Assembly: GCF_051020985.1 (NCBI RefSeq)
Contig: NC_135009.1
Coordinates: forward strand, 11,106,606-11,170,605
Length of the DNA stretch: 64,000 nucleotides
Source: Nomia melanderi
Lineage: Eukaryota; Arthropoda; Insecta; Hymenoptera; Halictidae
Direction: 5' to 3'
The stretch's first letter is position 1. Every line of letters starts with the position of its first letter. The translations under genes and the position numbers were made by a program. The notes beneath the pieces were generated by a model. That model made no database searches. It was not told the DNA's origin and worked only from the letters and a program-made list of their open reading frames with translations. Positions 49,965 through 63,200 of this stretch are shown here, one piece after another.

Positions 49965-51846
49965 ATATCAAAAGTGAAGAGCCAATAAATCGCTAAGAGA
50001 GATATATCGCTTCAATCTGAAACTTCTAAAAGCGGAGTTAATCGATTTGCCCGGTGAACGGCTCGTACATATTATATATACACCTATACAAATCTATATA
50101 AAGCTCTCGTGTCATGATTTCTGTAAATAGTCGGTGTGTGGCATTAGGCGTACCGAGGTGTTTCTTTATTTTGTGATCCCGATGAAGAACCGCCGGTAGG
50201 CACGAGACTTTTTACCTGTAAATACGCGAAACGGAAAGCTGGAGGATTGGGGCCTAGGGGCTCCGCAGTGTGATGAAATGCGCTCGAATCGTCTTCGGAG
50301 CCATTACCGCGTTCGCGATTGATTCCGGTCGCGGTGTAATTGCACATTCAACCGTGCGATCATTGTTCGACGCGGCGGCAGATGCGTATCGCGATGATGT
50401 ATCGTCGTCATTGATGATTGTTCGCGCGATACGAGCGATCTTGAAACGCTTTACTTGCACATACACGTACACACACGTACGCATACAACATACGTATACA
50501 CAGATACCACACCCACCGACCGTACAAATACGAGCGGTACACGTACACACTCGTAGCATACGAACGTCAAGAGACACCGGGACGCGAAATTCACTTAAAC
50601 GCCGTTCTATATCTATACACTTTGCATTCGATTCGGGGAGAGGAGAACTACGAATCGCATTAGCACGCGAGCAATACGCTCCGTGGGATCGATGAGGTCC
50701 GATTAAACGAGGATCGTACCCGTCGCGCGCGCGTAAATGGAATTCTAATGGGACGAAACGTCGAATCTTCTTCTAGCATAATTGTACGCGCCGAGGGAAC
50801 CTTTTAACTCGGTATGATCTACGCTCGGACGCAATTGTATCCGTGATCGAAACGTTATTCTTACACCAGGACAGTGGATCGAACAGTAAATTCGCCGATG
50901 CTCGTTGCGACAAAGGAGACGCGCCGGGCTGCTCGAATAATTGGAGCGTCTCCGAGCGAACGTTCGAACTACTTTATTCCTGTTCGAGGCATTCGACGAC
51001 TCGCAAGACCGCGAGCTGCCGATCTATCAATGGAATAACACCGAAACGCGTTCCGCTGTTCTGGTTATTCCGAGCGGCGCGGCGAAAGGTCGTTAATGGG
51101 TCGAGTCGGGTCCAAATGGAGCGATACTTCGTTTAATCGGCCGCGTCGAGTCGCGGAGCCTCTCTCATGTACATACCATTCCCGTAGACAGTCTGTTGAT
51201 CATGTGTACTTAAAGGATCGCGAGCCATTCCGAGCGAGAACTTCTCTCGCGACGAAACCCGTGCCATGCTCCTCTCGGTTTTTAGCTTCGGTCCTGAGGA
51301 GACGGCACGGATCGAACCGATAAACGCTTGGACACTCGACGATTCGCGGCGAGACGGTGGATTCGTGGAAACCGGAGGAGGAACGTACGATATGTTTCCT
51401 TCGGGATTGCTCGAGAAACGAACGTTGACTCGTCAGCAGATCTTTCCGGTGTGGAAATTTTAATTGTCGATTCTGTCCGACATTCTTTCATCCAGGGTAC
51501 AACGATGACGCTCTCCGCAGATCGTCGAACCCGAACCTCTTTTTATCGGCCCGCTGGGTTCATTGTCTCGCTAGGTCGTTACGTTCGAGTATGCTTGAAC
51601 GCGAGAGGGAATTCCAGTGGATGATAAGGGCATAGCGAAGGGAGGGACAAGAAGAGACAGCCCGGGATCCGTTTACTTTGACAATCCGTTCTCGAGAAGC
51701 GACTGGGAAAATAGAGGATTCGGTTCACGTTTCAAGCCGTTAGATGCGCTTTGGAAAAAGAGTTCGACGAACTCGCCGCGCGGCCACCTGAGTTCTTGCC
51801 GTACGAGGGATCGGGGCGGAAGGAAGAAAGGAAAACGAGACGCTGC
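49965..51846. other. Gene-free spacer
   Basis: GC- and CpG-rich, with AC/GT-rich imperfect repeats around 50.46-50.56 kb. Open frames are long only because of base composition. Nothing recognisable. Confidence 0.4.
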
Positions 51847-51958
51847 TTAACCCTTTGCACTCGACGATTTCTTCAAATATTATACTACTACAAATATTCT
51901 ATATTCTAATAGAATATCGACGGGTTTTACGATTGATGTAAACAGAAATCGTACTTAA

Positions 51959-52148
51959 TCCTTTGCCTTATGATCTCCTTCTTAACTCTGATCGATACGA
52001 TCTTGTCATTAATGGTTTATTAGAAGAAAAAAGTTGTAGACATATTCTATGTCTATGTTTGCTCTTGAGTATAATAATTGATTATAAAAGAATAATATGT
52101 ACTTTGAGTCCGAATGAATTATCTGACGCGTTGTTATAAGACAAGGGG
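51959..52148. mobile_element. TTAA-flanked element E2 nested in E1
   Basis: 190 bp between perfect TTAA copies at 51955-51958 and 52149-52152. Ends TCCTTTGCCTTATGA and TTATAAGACAAGGGG are imperfect inverted repeats. It resembles E1 at the tip (CCTTTGC), so the two may be related. Confidence 0.6.
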
Positions 52149-52156
52149 TTAATTAA

Positions 52157-52349
52157 CACGTTAAGTGCCAAACTTTGACCGATTTTCCGTGGTTATTTCT
52201 TTGTAGCAAAGAATAGCAGGGACAATTATCAATTATTTGACGTTACAATCCTTGCATTACACTATTATCAGCTTCGTTGTGTTATTAAACGTTGTTTTCA
52301 AGTAATTCAGAAGCGTCGGTCATCAGCGGCTGACATGGCACTTAACCTG
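52157..52349. mobile_element. TTAA-flanked element B1 nested in E1
   Basis: 193 bp between TTAA at 52153-52156 and 52350-52353. Ends CACGTTAAGTGCCA and TGGCACTTAACCTG match as inverted repeats at 13 of 14 positions. It sits directly beside E2. Confidence 0.7.
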
Positions 52350-52486
52350 TTAAGGAACAGAAGAGTTTCGTTACAGTATTTCATGTATTAATACATTATA
52401 GGAAATTTAATATTGAATACTGAACCATTCGATTGTACTGTATTATAACAGAGACCTAGTGTCCATGTTCGAGTGCAAAGGGTTGA

Positions 52487-52663
52487 CACTAGAACTACCA
52501 GTAGAAATCACCGGTTTTCATTTCATTTTGCTATTACTGATATTACAAATATATTTAGTTTCTGAAATTATTCTCGAAATTAATGGTTTCACTTACTTAA
52601 TGTAACGGATATCAGTAGAAAGAGTTGCGTATTGATTATATTGAATATTAGGTGGTTCTAGCG
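52487..52663. mobile_element. TTAA-flanked element, family A copy 3
   Basis: 177 bp from CACTAGAACTACC to GGTGGTTCTAGCG, followed by TTAA at 52664-52667. Its left flank TTGA is shared with the right flank of E1, so one of the two jumped into the other's target site. Its interior is less like copy 1 than copy 2 is. Confidence 0.6.
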
Positions 52664-53232
52664 TTAAACGAAATTTTCTACACACGGATCGTGATCTATT
52701 GTCCGTCGATCGTTCGCGTTTCTTGGAAAATGATCGATTAATAATTGATTAATGGAATAATTCTTGACCGAAAAATAGTTTCAATACACGGAGGATACCG
52801 CGTTCAGTTTTCGAGCTTTGAAATTGCATCGCGGAAATGATCGCGTACGACTAGTTTCGTCGACGAGGAGGATCGTAATGTAACGTTCGACGTGAATCAT
52901 CGTCTCGCGCGAGGATCGCTCGCGTCGGGACGCATTTCATCCGGGAGGAATCGAGTAGAATAGATCCGACGATCGGCTCGCATTTATAAAACGAAGCGTT
53001 TTTTTGTTCTTTTCTTTCGAGTAATCAAGGTAAGCGGGTGCGTGTGAATGAGCGAGAATGATTAAAAACGGAAAAATCATTATTATGTACGTTCGTAATT
53101 AAATTATAAAAGGAACTCATACACAGTTTGTAGCGACTCGAGTCACCGATTTATTAAGAAAGTAGAAGAAATAAAAAGATCAAAAGTACCGTGCCTGTCT
53201 GTGATTCCTTCAACGACCTTCACCCTTTTTGA

Positions 53233-53671
53233 CACTAAAACTATCAGACGAATTAAAACGACTTATTCCTAATTTCTTCATTTTGCAATTATTAACACGT
53301 TGAATACCGCTCGATTTCATCGAGCAAACTACATAAAATGGAAAAAATAAAATATTAAGTCATTTGATTGAATTACATTATTATTATTGCACGTTCTAGC
53401 CGAATGACACTGCATTCAGTAGTATTATATATAATATAGAAATGTGTTCAAATAATCATCGTTTAATTGAGTGAACTATAGTATTTCGATTTGGTTGGGG
53501 ATGGCATTCAACGTGTTAAAAAAATAACAGGTGTTTCTCTGAGAAATTATTAGAAAAAATTGAGTCAGCAATACACAAACTGTATTATAAATCAAGTCTC
53601 GATAGATGCACTCTTGAAGTTTCCATAAAAGAATTTCAAAAAGTCAATTTAACTGCTCAGTGGTTTTACTG
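53233..53671. mobile_element. TTAA-flanked element, family A copy 2, inverted and interrupted
   Basis: Flanked by TTGA (53229-53232) and TTAA (53672-53675). Read on the minus strand it lines up with copy 1 over most of its length (for example the GATAGATGCA block near 53.60 kb against TGCATCTATC near 49.81 kb), but is split by element B2 at 53296-53515. Confidence 0.7.
53296..53515. mobile_element. TTAA-flanked element B2 inserted in family A copy 2
   Basis: 220 bp between perfect TTAA at 53292-53295 and 53516-53519. Ends CACGTTGAATACC and GGCATTCAACGTG are inverted repeats with one mismatch. The tip CACGTT is shared with B1. Confidence 0.75.
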
Positions 53672-53675
53672 TTAA

Positions 53676-56600
53676 ACTCAAAAGAGATATCTTGAAATCT
53701 CAATAGATTTGTGATTCTCTCATCTCATGTGATTCCTCGAAGTCAACGTAAATGGATAAAAAGGAAAACGGACCAGTAGGCATCCGGGAGGACTGACGCT
53801 CGAGTAAAACGTCGGATTGCGTAACAAAAAAAGTTCGATTTATTGTTCGTAACGTATATTAAAACAGATGTATAATATAATATCGACAGAGCCAATAAAA
53901 TCTACGATCGCCGCGCTCGTATTCTTCCCTCGCACTTTATACTCTCTCCACATTTAACTATATTTTTATTACAGATATACCTCACAAAAATACAATTCTC
54001 TCTACCCCCTTTCTCTCCGTCGCTCTCGTGACATTCACCTTTTATTCTGTACAGGAGCGGTGTGTGAGTAATAAAAATATCGCGAAATTTCTTTATCTCC
54101 TCGCTCCATCGTCGTCGTTCACCACGTGCAACGTGAACGCGCGCGCGCCTCCTCGTTATTCGCTCGCTTCGCAGCCTCGGTGATCGCGTGTTGATCTATT
54201 ACTCGTACTTTTTCCAAAACGCGCTCGATTTTCTCTCTTTTTTCTCTCTTCGATTTACAATTATTAAATTAGTTCCCCGTTTCGTTCGGAGCCTCGTGTC
54301 GAAGACAAATTCTAGCCCATTCCGACGCGATCTCGCGACGCGCGCGACAACGGTGTCGAATAAAAGAGTACTCGCGCGCCTCGACGTTCCTCCAAACGAG
54401 GAACAACGTCGCCGAACGGTTAGCGTTTTAAAATTTCAAGTATCTGGTCTCTACTACGGTGTACGGTGTGCTGTGTCTCCGCGCGTAACTCTGTCCGCGT
54501 GACACGCTCGCTCTGTTAGTCGCATACTTTCTGGCACAACAGTGAATAATTAATATTGTACCGGTAGTTACACCTTCGTATCTGTACAAAAATAAATAGC
54601 AGCATTTTTAAGCGGTACATCTTGGCCGACGCTCGACGTCCGAGGAAACAATCAACTTTCCTCGTTCTCGCTTTCTCTCTCCCTGTGTGCACGCGTGTAG
54701 GTACGTGTGTGTGTATTCGCGTGTATTTACGTGTACTAAAGTGTACGTGTGTATACATGTGTTTTCTTTAATCCTCCTACGACTCCTCGATTATTTTGGC
54801 CTGCCTTTCTTCGAATGCTCTGACGTTCTACTGCCCCTAGTTGCACATTCAACAAGTTTTCCTTCAGTTTCGTTAAACGTTAACTCTCTTTTCTCGTTTA
54901 CGTGTATTACTTGCGTATAGATATACATATATACATATGTCTCTTATCTGTGTGTATATGTATATATATATATTCTTCTTTTTTTTTTTAATATATATGT
55001 ATAATATACTCTAAGATTCTCTATAAAAAATTAAGTTTCTTCGCGCGACGGTAACGACGATCGTACGATCGCGCGGAAACGAATTCGTCGTTCCGATTTT
55101 CTTTTTAGGCGACCGAAGTCTCCTCGTTGCCCGCGGAATCGTACGGCCGACGCCGCCCTAAAATCTCCTATAAAAATAACAGAAGAAGCTTTCCGCCTAT
55201 GTTACGTAAATCGGTAGCCGCGCGAGCCCGCGTTACAACGGAATAATTAACGTCGTTACGTGGCAACGATTGATCGTTGAATCGGAGCTCGCTCTCCTCT
55301 ACTATCTAAGCGTAATGTATCATCTATCGTTGCTCCCACTTGCGTTCAGACACCATAGTATTATTATTCGAAATATCACTGTGCTTATCGTGGTGTACCT
55401 TTTAGGCCGACGTTCAACGACGCTTTTCCCGACTCGAATTATGTGGAAAATCATTGGTTAATTAGGCGAACTAGCGAACGCAACGGCGCCATGATATTCA
55501 AATACAAATGGGAGCGACCCGATGCTCAGCAGCTTGTGCAAGAAAGGGATCTCTCTTGTTCGATAAGATTCAACTGATAAAAGAGTCTATTGCATCTATA
55601 GCTTTCCGAAGTCTAATCGATCGACGATCGTTAAAAAGGTTCAAGAATGATCATCAGGTTGCTTCGTGAATAATGTTGCTTTGCGAGACGAGTTTCGAGC
55701 ATAAAGTATAACGTGAATCGTGATCGGCTCGACAATCTCTCTTCCCAATCGTTTTCGGCCGCTTTCCTCGAAGAATCTTTGCTGAATTGTCCCGTGTACC
55801 ACGAGCGGAATAGAAACGACATTGTTCGTGGCACGACCTAATCCGCTTACGAAAGAACGAACGGAAGTGAGTGAACGCGCGAGACGTCATCGAGCGCGTC
55901 CAGCGAACCGCTCGATCGCTCGACGTGTTCGTTTTCCTGAACGATATCGAAGATCTACGGACTACTCTAAGTTTCTTTTGCCCGGACAGCCGAGGCCTAC
56001 GATATTAAATACCGTAAAAATATTCGCGATATTCTGGACCGTTCTCCGTTCTCCGTGGCTTCGTTGGAAATCCTCCTTGTGTGTGTTGTATGTGTGTTCT
56101 GTTTCAATGGCACTTGCACTGTAAAGCTTACACGGTATTAATGTACATGGTACACGCAAGTACATAATGCCTTTAGGACTTTGTACGTTCACCTGAACCT
56201 CGTTACAGTTAGAAATCAAATTATCTTTGGCTTCGAAGCGTCTTACATCTGTCCTCTTTCTTCCTTTCGCCATAGTTCTCCTTCTCTTTCTCTCTCTCTC
56301 TCTTTTTTTTTGTTGTATTTTCTCCGTTCCTTCGCTCGAAAATATATCTCTAGAAGCTCAATGAAAATATTCGCGCGGAGATAATTGTGTTTGCTCCATC
56401 CGTTGCATTGATATCTCGTTACCTAAAGATCTTTTCTCCCTGTTCACGATACGACCTGCATAGACACTTTTGAATCGTCTTGGTCAGTCTCTTTCTATAC
56501 ATATACATATATTATCTTTAAGATCGTATGATATTCCATGGATATCTCTTATTTAAGACACAACAATACTCCGATCCGCGGCAGCAAGGAAGAGCGTGAA

Positions 56601-57251
56601 TCGTTCTATGGTTTCTATGTATATATATACTTATATATATATGTTTTTTTTAAATTTTCTTTTCACGAGGGAATTCGGGAATTCGAGAATCCCTAAAAGT
56701 TATGCTCCAAAAACATGTTCTTCGTTTCCGGCGGAGTTCGCTGGTTCGTCGAGTGAAAACGGAATACCACCGACGCGTCGATGGTCGTGCGATCGATACC
56801 GATTAAAACTTACGAGTACAGCTAGCGCGTAACAGCTACATCGGATCCCTTCGAACCGTGTAAAGGTGAAACTCCTACACGCTTCCGGATTAAATTAAAA
56901 ACGCTTAAATATTGCACGCGTCCTAACGAGAAGCGTTGCTAGGCTGATCTCTCTCCCCCTCTCTCTCTCTTTTTTTTTTAAAGTTTCGAGTTTCGTTAAT
57001 CATCTATAATTAAAAACGATAAAATCTTCGACGAGAGATTCTAACAAACGAGAGTCTCCCACTGTCTCTTGTTCAATGGATTAACTTAAAGAAGAAGAAA
57101 AAAAAATAGGTACAACGATCGTACGAAAAGCAAAGTACAAAATGCATCGAGAGGATTGAAGGGAAAAAAGAAAAAGAAATGCCTTTATAACTCGAAGGCT
57201 AAAAACTAGCTCTGTTTTACAGCTATTCGAGACTAGACCTAGAATTGGCTA
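53676..57251. other. Gene-free: probable PPP4R4-like 3' UTR and spacer
   Basis: Mixed AT-rich and CpG-rich sequence with GT-rich runs near 54.69-54.76 kb, AT runs near 54.95 kb, CT runs near 56.29 kb and 56.96 kb. No coding region, RNA gene or repeat family was recognised. Confidence 0.4.
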
Positions 57252-60200
57252 TTAAGATTCCCAGAACGGCATTCGACACAATTTCTCTATGTGCACAGGG
57301 CTGGACGCCCTGGTGGCTGGTGCGGTTCTACTACGAGGTACAAAACTTCTCAACGGTATTTTGCTGAGTCCCTGATTATGGTTCACGTCCAAAGTTGAAT
57401 ACCGTCTTAGAGCCCTACCTAGACGTTCGCTCGGCGCATAATCGGACATCTCCAAGCTGTGGCATTTCAAGTTCGGCTTGGGCTCTTTCGAGTCTGTCGG
57501 CTTTAAGCTGAAATTTGCCGAGTGCCTTTTAGTCCTATCCAGCGTGCACTTGGTGTGTACGAGCTTTGGTTTCTCCTTATCCAATATCGATGAGTTCCGT
57601 TTCATCTCGTCGTCCATAGGCCTTTCTTGATTGACGAAACCGAATCTAGACCTAATTAAAGGCCCAAGGTACACCAATTCATCCTGGTCCAATTGCTGAT
57701 CGTCCTTTACCAATCTTAAACCATCTTCGTAATCAATGGAGGTTGTTCTCAGGTCCTTGGACGGACTGGCCCCATTGGTTCTCCGCTTCATACTGTCTTC
57801 GTAGTCCGCAGACAAATTTCTCTTAGGTTTCCCTTTCTCGAAGCTCGCCGAGTGTCTCTTAGTCCTGTCTAGCGTGCATTTAGCGTGCACGAGCTTTGGT
57901 TTCTCCTTATCCAATATCAAAGAGTTCCGTTTCATCTTGTCGTCTATAGGCCTCTCACGATTTACAAAACCGAATGTAGCCCTAATGGAGGATCCAAGGT
58001 ACACCGAGTCCTTCTTGTCCAATTGTTCATCGGTCTTTACCAACCTCAAGCCATCTTCGTAATCGATGGAGCTCGTCCTCAGATCTTTAGACTGATTGGC
58101 TCCGTTCGTGCTGCGCTTCATACTGTCCTCGAAATCCACGGAAGAATTCCTCTTAGGTTTCCCCTTCTCGAAGCTTGCCGAGTGTCGTTTAATCCGATCC
58201 AAACTACACTTAGACTGTAGAACTTTAGGCTTATCCTTGTCTAATATCAAAGAGTTCCGCTTCATTTTCTCATCCAGAGACCCAGACCTCTCTTGATTGA
58301 CACCGAACCCAAACCTGGACCTCATCAAAGAACCAACATAGACCGTATCCTTTTTGGTGATCTGTTGGCTCTCTTTCACCAGTCTCAAACCTTCCTCGCA
58401 GTCTATAGACGTCCTGGAATTGCTCGACTGATCCCCGTTGGTTCTTCTTTTCATGCAATCCTCATATTCCACGGAGGAATTCCGTTTAGGCCTGCCCTTG
58501 TCGAAACTCATAGTCATGGTCATGCTTCGCGAACGTTCGAAATTGAAGGAGCGTCTTCTCTTCGCGAAGAAGTCTTGAAGATGCGGTATTTTCGAGGCAC
58601 CCTGGCTGGCAGAGAATTGTGCAGGTATCCTGATGCCGGCGTCCACCAGGAACTCGTCGTCGGACAGCATCACCGGTATCTCCGGCATCGAGCTGCAGGG
58701 CCAACAAGAGTTATAATGAGCCGCTTTGGTCAGTGCTCGGAGGACAGCCAGGTTCGGAGCACTGGCGAGTGTCCTCGCTGTGGCAGTGTCCTTGCTGGCG
58801 ATGTTAGTCGAGAACTCGCGTGCATAGTCTCGCGTCAGCAGCAAATTCTGCTGGGACTTCCGCCGGTTCTCCCGCATGATCGCCAAGAAGACAGACTTCG
58901 CGTAATCGGACGAGGGACAAGAGTGGAGATTGTTCTCCTCCTCGTAGTCGCACTCGCACGAGTCCGGCCATACTATAAACGGCAACGAGGCCAACTTCGA
59001 GCGATTCTGCTGCATCTTTTGCATCAGATAATCGGCGCATGGCCCGTTGTCGAAGCTACTGTGCCCCGTGCCGACAAGGTTCGTGTTGCTATGCCCTAAT
59101 CTTTCCCAAGGGTAAGTTAGCTGAGGTCTGTTAGGTGTAAAGCGTGCGGAACTTGATGTTAGTCTCTCGCTGGAAGTTGTTAGTGGACTAGGGAAACAGT
59201 TAATAATTCGATTTTACAACTTGGCGTAGATCTGAAATCGTTTAGACATGCTTTGGCCGAATATCGAAATTACTCGGAACGCACGATTAACTCGAAATTT
59301 AGGGCGATCTTACAACGGTTAACGTTTCAAATCGAGAAGTTATATGTTAGAATTATAGACGAGTACCGAGAGTGAAATAAAAACTTTGCATACCTCATTC
59401 TTGAAGATTCACTGGTATGACGGGGAGATCCTGGACCTTTAAACAAAGAAGAAACAAAGAGGAAAGAAAATCATATACCTTAATTGCTAAAATGGGCGGT
59501 ATTAACTGTAGAATCAAACAATGGCACCGTCGCTCACCTTTCTGTGGCGTTTGAGACCTGAAAAGAGTAAAACGTGTGAATTAGCGAAAGAAATTTGCAT
59601 AAACAAATACTTCTCAAGTATACACAATCAGAAATATTTACGTTGGCTTTGCGTTGTCGCCTGGCCGTCGCCATGCACCTGAAAATACAGTACGATAAGT
59701 AATCTTTTCCGATACTTTCATAAAGCTCTCGCCATAATTCCAACCTTTCTTCATAGTGGCACCGCCAGCGGGAGATTTTCCAGGTACCATTTCCGATAAT
59801 CTTTTTTCTTCTTCCAATTTTTTCGCGTCTTCTATATCCTGCTTCGAGTGTTTCGCCGTTGTCTACAACAGATTATGTATACATTGGACTAGTCGAACTA
59901 AGAAAAAAAGATTATTTCCACTTGACATCACTTACAGTTTGGCTTTCGTATTTCAATTCTATGTCGTTCAATTTCCGCACAACAGTTGTCAGTATTGCAA
60001 TCACGTCTCTGTCCTTCTCGCTGTTCATTAAATGCCCCACAGTCGTTTCCATTGCTGACAATAGCTTCTTATCCGTTGGTATCCATAGCTGACTCTTCAG
60101 TTGGGGCAAGAGGGAAACTACTTTAATTCTTATATTGGCGACGGGATCCTCTGCCAAGTTCAGCAAAACAGTGAAAAAATGCTCCTTGAAGTACACCGAC

Positions 60201-63200
60201 GAGAAAATTTCCAAGGCCTCTATCATCATACGAACGAACATCATTCTAACATAACAGTCGGGACTATTCGCCAATTCTGTGTACAGTCTGCTTCGTAGTT
60301 CGATCCTTTGCATCGGTTTCATGTTATAACGTAAAAGAAACAGATACAACGTTCCTGCGGCAAGACGCACGGGTATTGGCCTCTAGAATTTAAGAAGGTC
60401 GCAATTATTAGATAGGTTCGGATCGTTATTAGAAAAAAAAAAGGAAAATTAAATGATTGTTTCTCGAACATACAGCATGCAATATCCTGAAGAACGCCAT
60501 TGGCACAAAGTAAGAATATATAAAATCACTTGGAAAGTATTTGGGTATTATCTCGAGCTGTGCATGCATCATCGATGCTAGTCTCCAATTATGAGTGGCT
60601 GATATTTCTGATTCGCATTTTAATAACGCTCTGCCAATTTCCATAAGAGTGGAATCCTGTATTCAACAAGTAGTAATTTTACTCTTCAAATAATGCAGAA
60701 GAAAGGACATATAGCAAAGGAAAAAAGAGAAAGATACGAACCACCCTATCCACCCCAATGGTTTGACTTTCCGCTAAGCAGTCGAGCGTTAATCCAATGT
60801 GAGGAACTAAACCTTGTAACACTTCTTCGGAATCATCTTTCAACAGTTTAATCAGATCTGTCTTTATGCGTCCACTCTTTGGGCCCAACACTTTCGCCAC
60901 CTACGCGTTGAATTACAAATGCTGAATATAAAATGTACGAAGCACACGACGCGACAGTGTGTAGAAGAGGATGCTGCGTCTTACTTCATGAATTCCACTT
61001 GCTACAGTTTTCCTAACCATGTAATAGTGATCGCTCGCTAATGCATTAAAGGTAACAAGCAATGCGTCTGTATCGTCCGAGGAATTTGATACAAAGAGAA
61101 ACATTGCAGGCAGATTAAAAGCACAGCATCTTCTGCATTCCATGTGTTTCTCATCTTCAGCAGGATTGGTGTTCATCTAGAACAATGTAACTTGCTTACT
61201 GAACTTATTCTTTAAGCTCGACGTATCTTCCTTGGGCTCTAATCGCTTGTACTTACAAAAGGAAGATGCGGTTTCGATTCTTTTTTTATCGAGACGATAC
61301 CCATTTGTGCAAGTTGTTGAAAATATTTCAAGAACCACGTTTTTTCCGCGGGTACGAGGCATTCTAAAATATTCGAATAGATATCATAGGATTCTGGACA
61401 CGAGATTGAATCAGAATATAGGAAAATATCTTACTTTCTAAGCCGAGCACGAGTTTTCCAAACTCCTGAGCAATTACGCATATCACATTGTCTTCTGATT
61501 TCAACGCGTTTTCGCATAACTTTTTAACAAGTGGTACTATGATAGTTTTTATTGTATCTGTAAACGTTCGTTACAATAAATCATATCTTCGCTGTGATAG
61601 AATCGCGTTTACAAATTAATTATATAGTATATAGCTACTAGAAACTTGGAATGCTTAATGAATAATGCACAACTAGTCATCAAGCATACCTTCCTGAAGA
61701 TGAGGTAGCAAGTACACTATTGTCTGTACAGAGGTGCATCTTACATTGCTTTCTTCGTCGCTTGCTAATTCTACGAGAGATGGTAGCAAAGCAGGTTTTA
61801 CAGACTCAGCACCAAGGCCTTCGGCAACAAAACGTAGCTGTAAGCAGATACTAGCTCGTACTTCACTATTTACATCCTGACAGAGGGAGTGTACCGATGG
61901 TAGAATTTCCTTTTGTATCCTAATAACAATTTTAATATGTATATTTACGCAATAATTTTATCAAAAAAGTAATCTTTAATACTTTTTGCTTATCACAGAA
62001 TTTTCTTTCATTGATAAATACTGTTCATAGATTGAAACTCCCAATTAATAAGATTAAATACTCACATAGCAGAATCAAATCTTGTACAAATTTTTCCTAG
62101 TAACCTGCTGCATGTTACCCTGGAGTAGATAGACTGAGACAATTGTCCTTTGCTTATAGCCAATGGAACAATCTGTATGATTTTATTTCAATTATCATCC
62201 GGTTGATATTCTTATCTTATCAGACTTAAATTAGGTTTGAGCTTTGTTAAACAATTATATTATCAAAGCTATGACAAATACATAGCCACTCTTTGGGACA
62301 AACAAGTTTTGAGAGTACTTGATGCTTAGTCTAGCCAGGACTAACAAAAATAAATCCAGTTTATTACTGATCTACTATGACGTCATAAAGTTACAGGTGT
62401 GCGACACAAACGGAAATACATTTGCCCTTCTAAATCATAATGTTATCTGAATATCAATTTCTATGATTATCTATACAAACCTGCGTTCTTATGACTTCTA
62501 CCGGCAGTAACTCTATCACATCCAGTAAGGTCTCCAGCCATGCATCACAAACAACTTTAAATGTATATATACATGTTAAGTTATGTAGAGTAACACCAAA
62601 TGCATGAAACTGTCGATACAGGATTAACTAGCAACTCTAATATACGAATGAACATAATTAGTTTACCTGGATCACGACTTTCGAGCGAATTTAATATACT
62701 TGGGAGGAATGTTTGACTGAAGACATTATGGCTGACAAGTTTCTGCTCTAATATCGTTTTGAACGTGGATGAGGCCGCGATGTGGAACTCCGTGGATGCA
62801 GTAGCCAATGACTGCTGCATTTTTGGTACCACACGAGACATGCATGATTGCGTGTCTGTTTGTAAGAGACTTGGTAAGTTTTGTATGACGCTGAGTTTTT
62901 GAAAATCATCGCCTTTCCTGAAATGATCACACACACACACAGGAACAGTGAGAAACGTAAAATACTCCATACACCTTAATCTCCAGATCATGTACAATAT
63001 CAAGAAAACGTGAGCAAATTAAACCAACTAATAATAACCACGACAATTACTACATTTCATTTAATTACTCTTCCCTCCTTCAATTAAAAAGAACCATGTC
63101 GCATAATTAATTTCGCAGAAACCATCTTCTCGCCTCTTCACGAGTTTCCTTAAATGTATGCAACCTCCAAGGACAAGAATCTTTACATAACGCATCCTTT

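Larger units (their letters stand above)
51851..52482. mobile_element. TTAA-flanked element E1 (TIR CCCTTTGCACTCGA), host of two nested elements
   Basis: Starts with CCCTTTGCACTCGA after TTAA (51847-51850) and ends with the exact complement TCGAGTGCAAAGGG before TTGA (52483-52486, a decayed TTAA). The inside is taken up largely by elements E2 and B1. A piggyBac-type MITE is the best reading. Confidence 0.75.

Noticed and set aside
50270..51850. Frames of about 100-140 codons in the spacer
   Set aside because: Composition-driven; no motif, no splice structure, and they cross simple repeats.
57516..58508. CRISPR-like or satellite array
   Set aside because: The repeat unit is coding, about 331 bp, in frame and inside an exon; it is a protein repeat.
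59022..59024. Start of a separate 590-residue protein at the ATG at 59024
   Set aside because: The frame stays open upstream to an acceptor at 59170, and the exon joins in phase to four small exons and the HEAT exons.
58293..59099. A 268-codon frame on the plus strand
   Set aside because: Antisense to the PPP4R4-like last exon; no domain, and its length follows from the codon bias and repeats of the true frame.
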